From: Chloroflexota bacterium
GTDB taxonomy: Bacteria > Desulfobacterota > Desulfuromonadia > Desulfuromonadales > Geopsychrobacteraceae
Reading direction: 5' to 3'
Length of the DNA: 5,117 nucleotides
NCBI GenBank assembly: GCA_015222355.1
Contig: JADFVC010000182.1
Location: 1-5,117, forward strand
Below are positions 1 through 5,117 of the stretch, in pieces. The notes below the pieces were generated by a model. The model had not been told where the DNA came from, made no database searches, and saw only the letters and a list, made by a program, of their open reading frames with translations. A program made the translations under genes and the position numbers. The number at the start of each line of letters is the position of its first letter. Positions within the stretch are counted from its first letter, which is position 1.

Positions 1-247
1 GAGTCAGTTCCGCCGCTTCACCCTGTTCGCCGCCGCCTTCCCCCAACATCTGGACATAACCGCCAAGAGGGATCGCGCAAATCAGGTATTCAGTTTCCCC
101 CCACTGCCGGGAAACCAGTTTTGGGCCGAAACCAAGAGAGAATTTCAGAACCTTGACACCGCAGAGCTTAGCAATCCAGAAATGTCCCAGTTCGTGGACA
201 AAAACCAATATCCCGAGCATCAGGATACCGACAATAAAGGTAGTCAT
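1..247 (-). CDS. rseP: RseP-type site-2 intramembrane zinc metalloprotease, N-terminal 82 residues (partial)
   Basis: Only the first 82 codons lie in the window; the frame runs open off the low-coordinate edge. The translation begins [21 protein letters not shown] hydrophobic first membrane segment (about residues 4-17) runs straight into the zinc-binding HELGH motif (H18, E19 catalytic, H22). It is followed by the family-typical [15 protein letters not shown] (30-44), [19 protein letters not shown] (52-70) and an acidic, glycine-rich tail. These are hallmarks of the RseP/RasP/MMPL (M50) family, which cuts membrane-bound anti-sigma factors and signal-peptide remnants inside the membrane. The downstream PDZ domains and the LDG-type motif are outside the window. 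The ATG shares bases with the dxr stop (ATGA), and a GGAGG lies 6 bases upstream inside dxr, so translation is probably coupled to dxr. The family call is safe; whether its role is sigma-E control or general S2P work cannot be told here. Confidence 0.95.
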   Translation of the reverse strand, partial: MTTFIVGILMLGILVFVHELGHFWIAKLCGVKVLKFSLGFGPKLVSRQWGETEYLICAIPLGGYVQMLGEGGGEQGEAAELT

Positions 248-1404
248 TTCAGACCTCCATGCATCAGTTCTCTGGCCTTCTGACGACCCCACAAGTCAGC
301 ATGCAGAACCTTATCGATACTTTGCAGTTCTTCTCTCGTATGGCGACTCATGACTTTTTCAATCAGCTGTGCAATACCGAGAAAATCGAGCTTGTTCTGC
401 AAAAAAGCCTCAACGGCGACTTCATTGGCCGCATTCATAACAGCTGGTAAACTCCCGCCAACGGCGAGCGCTTCATAGGCCAAACGTAAACAGGGGAAGC
501 GATCCGGATCGGGGTCGAAAAAGGTCAACTTCCCAGCCTGAGCAAGATCCAGCGGGGCCTGTTGCAATGGCAGCCGCTCCGGCCAGGAGAGAGCATAGGC
601 AATCGGGGTCTTCATATCAGGAATCCCCAATTGTGCCATAACAGCCCCGTCCCGATATTCAACCAATGAATGGACAATGCTCTCGGGATGGATATGCACG
701 GCGATCTGTTCAGCCGACACCTGAAACAGCCAGAAAGCTTCTATGACCTCAAGCCCCTTATTCATCATGGTCGCAGAATCGATGGAAATTTTCTGCCCCA
801 TATTCCAATTCGGGTGGGCCAGTGCATCCGCCGGAGTGACCGACTCAAGCTGTTTCAATGTGTGGTTCCGAAAAGGGCCACCGGAAGGTGTCAGGATAAG
901 ACGCCGGATATCTTCTCTACGCTGCCCGGCCAGAGACTGAAAAATAGCCGAATGCTCACTGTCAACAGGAATCATACGGATTCTCTGCCGTGAAACTTCT
1001 TTCATCACCAAGGCCCCAGCGGTCACCAGGGTCTCTTTATTGGCCAGAGCAATATCTTTGCCTGCCTTGATGGCCGCCATGGTCGGGACCAGGCCCGCAG
1101 CACCGACGATTGCGGCCACCACCATGTCGCTTTCTGCGTAAGTCGCGCAGCGTATCATCCCCTCGATACCACACAGGATCTCGACATCACGATCATCGAG
1201 CAAGCTGCTCAATTGTTCTGCTTTCTGCTCGGTCGCGACCGCAACAATGCGAGGACGAAAAATCTCGACTTGTTTGCACAACAATTCGACATTATTTCCT
1301 GCGGCCAGCGCGACAACCTGATAAGAATCCGGAAAAGCCTCAACGATCTGCAAGGTGCTGACACCGATTGAACCGGTGCAGCCTAAAATTGTCAGCTTTT
1401 TCAT
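244..1404 (-). CDS. dxr: 1-deoxy-D-xylulose 5-phosphate reductoisomerase
   Basis: This cytosolic enzyme converts DXP to 2-C-methyl-D-erythritol 4-phosphate with NADPH and a divalent metal, the committed step of the MEP isoprenoid pathway. Numbered from the ATG at 1404 (386 residues, a usual length), the Rossmann NADPH loop is GCTGSIG at 8-14 (most relatives have GSTGSIG). ALANKETLV lies at about 119-127, the metal ligands D148 and E150 in [10 protein letters not shown], the active-site HPNW at 197-200, and [11 protein letters not shown] carries the third ligand E219. The C-terminal helical domain is complete. Start choice: the frame can also open at a GTG at 1416 that overlaps the cdsA stop (GTGA), giving 390 residues. 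The ATG at 1404 is preferred because MKKLTILG matches the family N-terminus and a GGTGA Shine-Dalgarno sits about 8 bases upstream. It lies between cdsA and rseP in one tight transcription unit, and its TGA overlaps the rseP ATG. Confidence 0.97.
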   Translation of the reverse strand: MKKLTILGCTGSIGVSTLQIVEAFPDSYQVVALAAGNNVELLCKQVEIFRPRIVAVATEQKAEQLSSLLDDRDVEILCGIEGMIRCATYAESDMVVAAIVGAAGLVPTMAAIKAGKDIALANKETLVTAGALVMKEVSRQRIRMIPVDSEHSAIFQSLAGQRREDIRRLILTPSGGPFRNHTLKQLESVTPADALAHPNWNMGQKISIDSATMMNKGLEVIEAFWLFQVSAEQIAVHIHPESIVHSLVEYRDGAVMAQLGIPDMKTPIAYALSWPERLPLQQAPLDLAQAGKLTFFDPDPDRFPCLRLAYEALAVGGSLPAVMNAANEVAVEAFLQNKLDFLGIAQLIEKVMSRHTREELQSIDKVLHADLWGRQKARELMHGGLK

Positions 1405-1412
1405 CTTTTCAC

Positions 1413-2213
1413 TCACCCGCCGTAACCGTAACTGGCGAGATAATACACAACCGGAAAAGCAAACAACAGGCTATCAAGCCGGTCAAGCATACCACCATGT
1501 CCCGGAATCATCGTCCCGGAATCCTTGACGCCGCAGGCCCGCTTCAACAAAGACTCGAAAAGGTCGCCCAATTGTCCCGCAACTCCGAGCAACAAACCAA
1601 TCAAAACACCATCAACAATCCCGATTTGCGGCAGAAACGTTTTATTGGCAATGAAAACTGCCAGCACTGAGCCCACCAAACCACCGATTCCCCCTTCGAT
1701 ACTTTTTTTCGGGCTGACCGCAGGGTAAAGCTTGTGTTTGCCGAAACGACTGCCGACAAAATAAGCGAATGTATCACACCCCATGATCACCAGCAGCGTC
1801 AGAAAAATCCATTCCCGGCCGTCTGGCAACTGGCGCAAAAGAGCCAGATGACCGAACAACAACGGTAAGTAAATCAACCCCAGACAGAGCCAGCCCAGGC
1901 GATGATGAACTTCAGAAATAATCGGCAGCCGGAACAAGAAAAGCAGTGCCAGTATCAGTATCGAGCCCGCGTAAAGAGGAACGAGCAACGCCGTTTGCCC
2001 AAAATAGAGTAAGGGCACCACGGCGGCTCCGGCGAGAGCGGCGAACCACTGTTCATAAGCATGCTCAGTAGCCAAGCCCATGCGGTTGAATTCGAGCAAA
2101 CCCAGCAACAAGACCAATGTCAGAAACAGGCAGAAGACAAAAGGGCCGGCAAAAGCAATCAAGAGGATTAACAGAGGCAAGGCAATGGCTGCTGTCAGGA
2201 TGCGCTGTTTAAT
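1413..2213 (-). CDS. cdsA: Phosphatidate cytidylyltransferase (CDP-diacylglycerol synthase), apparent ATT start
   Basis: This integral membrane enzyme makes CDP-diacylglycerol from CTP and phosphatidic acid, feeding all phospholipid head-group branches. The protein is very hydrophobic with about seven or eight membrane segments. It carries [16 protein letters not shown] and SPKKSIEG at about 147-174, then the full CDP-alcohol cytidylyltransferase signature at about 221-247: SLLKR, KD, GHGG and DRLD in order. The start is unusual. No ATG, GTG or TTG lies in frame between the uppS stop (2226) and a TTG at 2180. Starting at that TTG (255 residues) would cut off part of the first segment, and no ribosome site precedes it. 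Reading from the ATT at 2213 gives 266 residues beginning (M)[18 protein letters not shown], the normal family N-terminus, with AAGGAG exactly 7 bases upstream. A one-base sequencing error in the GGG at 2216-2218 is an alternative, since removing a G gives ATGGCCATTAAA. The stop overlaps the alternative GTG start of dxr. Confidence 0.93.
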   Translation of the reverse strand: MKQRILTAAIALPLLILLIAFAGPFVFCLFLTLVLLLGLLEFNRMGLATEHAYEQWFAALAGAAVVPLLYFGQTALLVPLYAGSILILALLFLFRLPIISEVHHRLGWLCLGLIYLPLLFGHLALLRQLPDGREWIFLTLLVIMGCDTFAYFVGSRFGKHKLYPAVSPKKSIEGGIGGLVGSVLAVFIANKTFLPQIGIVDGVLIGLLLGVAGQLGDLFESLLKRACGVKDSGTMIPGHGGMLDRLDSLLFAFPVVYYLASYGYGG

Positions 2214-2220
2214 GGCCCAT

Positions 2221-2226
2221 CTCCTT
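2221..2226 (-). promoter_or_regulatory. Shine-Dalgarno that supports the ATT start of cdsA
   Basis: On the minus strand AAGGAG spans 2226-2221, overlapping the last base of the uppS stop. It is followed by the 7-base spacer ATGGGCC and then ATT. The ATG within that spacer (2220) directly abuts the ribosome site and opens only a three-codon frame (ATG GGC CAT TAA), whose stop overlaps the ATT. The spacing therefore favours initiation at ATT rather than at this ATG. This is an inference from spacing, not a demonstrated start. Confidence 0.65.
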
Positions 2227-2987
2227 CATAATTGAGGATCAATATCCGAATCGAGCTGGTCATCAGTCAACCCGAAACGACGCTTTCTTTGCTGATAATC
2301 AGCTAACGCTTTATGGAGCTCAGCAGCATCAAAATCAGGCCAAAAAACTTCACTGAAATAGAATTCCGCATAGGCCGTCTGCCAAAGCAGGAAGTTGCTG
2401 ATCCTTCTCTCGCCACTGGTTCTAATTAACAGGTCAGGTTCAGGAATTTCAGCGGTATCCAGATAGGTCGAGAATTTTTCATTATCAATTTTTTGCAGAT
2501 CGATCTCCCCACGGATAGCCTGTCTGGCCAGTTGCTTGGCGGCCCGCAGGATTTCATCCCGCCCACCGTAAGACAAAGCCAAGATCATTGTCAGGGTCTC
2601 ACTCGTGGCGGTCTCGGCTTCGGCCGCAGCAATGGCAGCGCAAACAGATTCGCTCAAACGGCTTCGGTCACCGATAACCCGCAGACGGATACCTCCATCA
2701 AGCATTTTTTGCCGCTGCGAAGATAAAAACTGCAGCAACAGTTCCATCAGGGCGTCGATCTCCTTCTGAGGTCGCCCCCAATTTTCAGAACTGAATGCGA
2801 ACAGGCTCAGATAACGGATCCCGACCTTGACACACTCATCGACAGTCTGGACAACTGCTTGCACACCCTGCTGATGCCCGGAGATTCGAGGCAATCCTCG
2901 CTTTCTCGCCCAGCGGCCATTGCCATCCATGATAATCGCCAGATGTTGCAATGGGGCTTTTCTCTCACTTTTGTGCTGATTTTCCAT
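2226..2987 (-). CDS. uppS: Isoprenyl transferase / undecaprenyl diphosphate synthase (cis-prenyltransferase)
   Basis: This enzyme condenses isopentenyl diphosphate with farnesyl diphosphate in cis to make undecaprenyl diphosphate, the lipid carrier for peptidoglycan and O-antigen. At 253 residues it has normal family length. Visible motifs are HLAIIMDGNGRWARKRG (15-31) with the catalytic Asp at D21, LSLFAFSSENWGRP (60-73), SYGGRDEI (139-146) and PDLLIRTSGERRISNFLLWQ (184-203). R189, E193, R195 and S197 correspond to the E. coli IPP-site residues, and AYAEFYF carries E208. The ATG at 2987 is immediately preceded by an in-frame TAG, so the gene cannot start earlier. The ribosome site is weak: only a G-rich stretch (GGGTGGG, 3004-2998) about 10 bases upstream. 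It is the first gene after a terminator-like hairpin, so it probably has its own promoter, and it leads the uppS-cdsA-dxr-rseP block. Confidence 0.97.
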   Translation of the reverse strand: MENQHKSERKAPLQHLAIIMDGNGRWARKRGLPRISGHQQGVQAVVQTVDECVKVGIRYLSLFAFSSENWGRPQKEIDALMELLLQFLSSQRQKMLDGGIRLRVIGDRSRLSESVCAAIAAAEAETATSETLTMILALSYGGRDEILRAAKQLARQAIRGEIDLQKIDNEKFSTYLDTAEIPEPDLLIRTSGERRISNFLLWQTAYAEFYFSEVFWPDFDAAELHKALADYQQRKRRFGLTDDQLDSDIDPQL

Positions 2988-3107
2988 CTACCAACAACCC
3001 ACCCTCTCTAGAAAAACATAAGTTGTAGATTTAGCATGATTAATATCGGAACAGCAAGAAAGGAAAAACGGAAAGAAAAAACCGTTCGGTCAAATGTACA
3101 GCAAAGA
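2988..3107. other. AT-rich spacer between the terminator hairpin and uppS
   Basis: These 120 bases hold no plausible coding frame. The minus strand carries pyrimidine-rich stretches (GGTTTTTTCTTTCC and GTTTTTCC around 3083-3062), including a small possible hairpin AACGG/CCGTT. AT-rich promoter-like sequence follows around 3057-3011, and then the G-rich weak ribosome site of uppS. It probably serves as a transcription boundary: end of the ferredoxin transcript and start of the uppS-cdsA-dxr-rseP transcript. That role is inferred from position and composition. Confidence 0.5.
3029..3057 (-). promoter_or_regulatory. Possible weak sigma-70-type promoter for uppS
   Basis: On the minus strand TTGCTG (3057-3052) is followed after 17 bases by CTAAAT (3034-3029), with a TG just before the second box. 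The -35-like box matches 4 of 6 and the -10-like box only 3 of 6 consensus bases. The case rests mainly on context: the region is AT-rich, lies between an apparent terminator and uppS, and holds no gene. Other weak pairings exist in the same 120 bases, so the exact site is uncertain. Confidence 0.22.
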
Positions 3108-3135
3108 AATAGGGCGCCCCCAAAAGCGCCCTATT
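3103..3135 (-). terminator. Intrinsic terminator-like hairpin after the ferredoxin gene
   Basis: Read on the minus strand, AATAGGGCGC (3135-3126) and GCGCCCTATT (3117-3108) form a perfect 10-bp stem with an 8-base TTTTGGGG loop. The stem ends in TATT and is followed by TCTTTG, a moderate U-rich tail. It begins 21 bases after the ferredoxin stop, the expected place for a terminator. On the plus strand the tail would be AACGTTTACC, so it does not look bidirectional. A second T-rich stretch with a small 5-bp hairpin (arms 3086-3082 and 3071-3067) follows and may back it up. Termination may be partial, letting some transcription continue into uppS. Confidence 0.75.
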
Positions 3136-3156
3136 AACGTTTACCTATGAAGCCAA

Positions 3157-3321
3157 TCAGTCGACAATTGCATTCACGGGACAACTGTCGACACAAGCAC
3201 GGCACTCGGTACACTCATCGGCAATGATGTAAGTCTCACCCGATTCGACAATCGCTCCCAGCGGGCAGGCATCAACGCAAGTGCCGCAAGCGATACATTC
3301 ATCAGTGATTTTCAGAGCCAT
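3157..3321 (-). CDS. Small 2[4Fe-4S] bacterial-type ferredoxin, 54 residues
   Basis: The complete frame encodes 54 residues starting MALKITDECIACGTCVDACP. Two classical cluster motifs are intact. The first is C9-x2-C12-x2-C15-x3-C19-P and the second is C37-x2-C40-x2-C43-x3-C47-P, with the usual crossover to two 4Fe-4S clusters. The two halves are internal repeats (DEC..C..C...CP..AIV in each), the ancestral clostridial-type ferredoxin fold. It should be a soluble, low-potential one-electron carrier. The start is firm: an AAAGGAG ribosome site (3334-3328) lies 6 bases before the ATG. It follows frr by 51 bases and is followed by a terminator-like hairpin, so it looks like the last gene of the tsf-side transcript or a small unit of its own. 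The redox partner is unknown. The nearby MEP-pathway gene dxr makes a supply role for IspG/IspH conceivable, but nothing in the sequence proves it. Confidence 0.95.
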   Translation of the reverse strand: MALKITDECIACGTCVDACPLGAIVESGETYIIADECTECRACVDSCPVNAIVD

Positions 3322-3372
3322 CAGTATCTCCTTTACCTTAAATCTTAGATGTGTAAGACCGTCTGAAAAGGA

Positions 3373-3930
3373 TCAAATCTCCATCACTTCTGCTTCCTTG
3401 GCTTGCACGACCGCGTCAATGGTCGCAACAAACTCGTCGGTGACCTGTTGGACATCTTTTTCACTCCGTTTCAGGTCATCCTCAGTAATTTCCTTTTCTT
3501 TTTCCAGCATCTTCAGGGTGTCGTTAGCATCACGGCGTGCGCTACGTACCGAAACCCCGGCATCCTCACTCATCCGTTTAATAATTTTTACCATTTCACG
3601 ACGCCGTTCCTCGGTCAAAGCGGGAACCGGAAGTCGAATCAACTGGCCGTCGGAAGAAGGAGTCAGCCCCAGATCAGCCTTAAACAAAGCTTTCTCAATT
3701 TCCGGGATCAGGTTTTTTTCCCAAGGCTGAACCGTGAGCAGACGCGGTTCCGGTACCGAAAGTGTAGCGACCTGGTTCAACGGGGTCGGAACCCCGTAAT
3801 AATCAACCCGGACATCATCCAGCAACGATGTCGACGCGCGACCGGTCCGCACCTTGGACATCTCTTTTTTCAAGGCTTTAACGGCCTTATCCATTGCTGA
3901 CCGGGCCTCACTCAGCACCTCATCAATCAT
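3373..3930 (-). CDS. frr: Ribosome recycling factor
   Basis: RRF works with EF-G to split the post-termination ribosome. From the ATG at 3930 the protein has 185 residues, the standard RRF length. It shows the N-terminal helix and KVRTGRAS (26-33) of the three-helix domain, then the small beta domain with [14 protein letters not shown] (about 43-55), [11 protein letters not shown] and the [26 protein letters not shown] stretch. Next comes [10 protein letters not shown] (about 128-137, with R132 at the E. coli-critical position), and a C-terminal helix ending KEAEVMEI. The frame extends upstream to an ATG at 3978 (201 residues), but that would lie within pyrH and add residues unlike the family. 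The ATG at 3930 follows the pyrH stop by one base and has AGAGAGGTGA as ribosome site inside the last pyrH codons, pointing to translational coupling with pyrH. Confidence 0.98.
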   Translation of the reverse strand: MIDEVLSEARSAMDKAVKALKKEMSKVRTGRASTSLLDDVRVDYYGVPTPLNQVATLSVPEPRLLTVQPWEKNLIPEIEKALFKADLGLTPSSDGQLIRLPVPALTEERRREMVKIIKRMSEDAGVSVRSARRDANDTLKMLEKEKEITEDDLKRSEKDVQQVTDEFVATIDAVVQAKEAEVMEI

Positions 3931-3931
3931 C

Positions 3932-4675
<744 letters not shown>

Positions 4676-4682
4676 TTAGTTA

Positions 4683-4719
4683 GTTTTCATCCAGAAAAGG
4701 GCCGTTTCCGGATGAAAAC
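4683..4719. repeat. Long inverted repeat between tsf and pyrH
   Basis: GTTTTCATCC (4683-4692) and GGATGAAAAC (4710-4719) are perfect 10-base inverted repeats. After one A-C mismatch the pairing continues for four more pairs (GAAA with TTTC), leaving a loop of about 7 bases. No T-run follows on either strand, so a normal intrinsic terminator is unlikely. It lies in the untranslated gap upstream of the pyrH ribosome site and could stabilise, mark or process the tsf-pyrH message. It could also be one copy of a dispersed extragenic palindrome; the window alone cannot tell. Confidence 0.7.
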
Positions 4720-4737
4720 TTCATCGTGTCCATCCGA

Positions 4738-4755
4738 AGTTTCCGTCCGGAAACT
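4738..4755. repeat. Short palindrome at the tsf stop codon
   Basis: AGTTTCCG (4738-4745) and CGGAAACT (4748-4755) are 8-base inverted repeats with only two bases between them. They include part of the tsf TAG stop (4756-4754). In RNA at least the outer seven pairs could form with a four-base loop. The arm at 4746-4754 (TCCGGAAAC) is also complementary to GTTTCCGGA at 4704-4712 inside the neighbouring inverted repeat, so the two structures would compete. Confidence 0.6.
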
Positions 4756-5117
4756 AGTTACTCAGGGCAGCGACTTCAGCAGCGAAGTCATCCTCTTTCT
4801 TTTCGACCCCTTCACCGAGTTGGAAGCGGGCATAACTGTTCAGTTTAATTTCGCTGCCAAGCTCCTTGGCCAGAGCCTCGACAACCTTACCGACTTTCTG
4901 ATCGGGGTCAATAACGAAAGCCTGATCCAGCAAACAGACTTCGCCAAAATATTTATTGATCTGACCAACGATAATTTTCTCGACAATATTTTCCGGCTTG
5001 CCGCTGTCGATCGCCTTGACGCGCATGATCTCTTTTTCTTTGTCAACCACCGCAGAAGGGACATCGTCACGGCTCAAATACTGGGGCGCTGCGGCGGCAA
5101 CATGCATGGCAATTTGC
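4754..5117 (-). CDS. tsf: Translation elongation factor Ts, C-terminal part (partial)
   Basis: EF-Ts is the guanine-nucleotide exchange factor that releases GDP from EF-Tu. The window holds the last 120 codons plus the stop; the frame stays open through the high-coordinate edge, so the ATG at 5107 is an internal methionine (it is preceded by in-frame QIA). Recognisable family stretches in order are QIAMHVAAAAPQYLSRDDVP, KEKEIMRVKAIDSGKPENIVEKIIVGQ, a region around EVCLLDQAFVIDPDQKVGKVV, and the end RFQLGEGVEKKEDDFAAEVAALSN. This covers the end of the EF-Tu-contacting core and the C-terminal module. In most bacteria tsf follows rpsB, which would lie just outside the window. pyrH follows after a 102-base gap. 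Confidence 0.96.
   Translation of the reverse strand, partial: QIAMHVAAAAPQYLSRDDVPSAVVDKEKEIMRVKAIDSGKPENIVEKIIVGQINKYFGEVCLLDQAFVIDPDQKVGKVVEALAKELGSEIKLNSYARFQLGEGVEKKEDDFAAEVAALSN

Noticed and set aside
153..1670. Several plus-strand open frames of 63-107 codons opposite rseP, dxr and cdsA
   Set aside because: They are shadows of well-recognised minus-strand genes, with low-complexity or basic translations and no supporting motifs.
3342..3369. Promoter-like TTTTCA-N16-TAAGAT upstream of the ferredoxin gene
   Set aside because: Each box matches only four of six consensus bases, and the predicted start would fall right at the ribosome site, leaving almost no leader. It is too weak to list as a feature.
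3281..3900. Two long open frames on the plus strand (149 and 165 codons at 3281-3730 and 3403-3900)
   Set aside because: They run antisense to frr and the start of the ferredoxin gene, resemble no family I recognise, and have no gene context. The minus-strand reading gives complete, motif-rich proteins.
4683..4719. Intrinsic terminator after tsf
   Set aside because: The stem is strong, but neither strand has a T-run after it, so it is listed as an inverted repeat instead.
4840..5070. Minus-strand 76-codon frame within tsf
   Set aside because: It is a frame-shifted shadow of the EF-Ts coding sequence and is rich in Arg, Leu and Ser without motifs.

Overview
This window is a run of bacterial housekeeping genes, all on the minus strand. 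In transcription order (high to low coordinate) it reads tsf (5' end cut off) - pyrH - frr - a small 2[4Fe-4S] ferredoxin - uppS - cdsA - dxr - rseP (3' end cut off). Every protein matches its family by clear motifs. No mobile element, CRISPR array, phage gene, tRNA or rRNA was seen. The plus strand holds only antisense shadows of these genes. The gene order, the moderate GC content and the bacterial-type ferredoxin next to uppS suggest an anaerobic Desulfuromonas/Pelobacter/Geobacter-type bacterium (Desulfuromonadota). That placement is an inference from memory of gene orders, not a computed one.

Layout: 5117-4754 is the C-terminal part of EF-Ts. 4753-4652 is a gap with several competing inverted repeats. 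4651-3932 is UMP kinase, with the RRF gene (3930-3373) starting one base after its stop. After a 51-base gap comes the 54-residue ferredoxin (3321-3157), followed by a strong hairpin that looks like an intrinsic terminator (3135-3108). 3107-2988 is an AT-rich gap that probably carries a promoter for the next block. From 2987 downward, uppS, cdsA, dxr and rseP are packed tightly: uppS and cdsA are 12 bases apart if cdsA starts at its ATT codon, and the cdsA/dxr and dxr/rseP junctions are start-stop overlaps or nearly so.

Functionally there are two blocks. The first serves translation and nucleotide supply: EF-Ts recharges EF-Tu, PyrH makes UDP, and RRF recycles ribosomes. The second serves the envelope and isoprenoids: Dxr makes MEP for isoprenoid precursors, UppS builds the undecaprenyl carrier for peptidoglycan and LPS, CdsA makes CDP-diacylglycerol for phospholipids, and RseP is the site-2 protease of envelope stress signalling. 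The ferredoxin sits between the blocks.

The window is mostly ordinary. The points worth a second look are the apparent ATT start codon of cdsA, the ferredoxin plus terminator splitting an otherwise standard cluster, and the mutually exclusive hairpins between tsf and pyrH. I see no sign of a new biological system.
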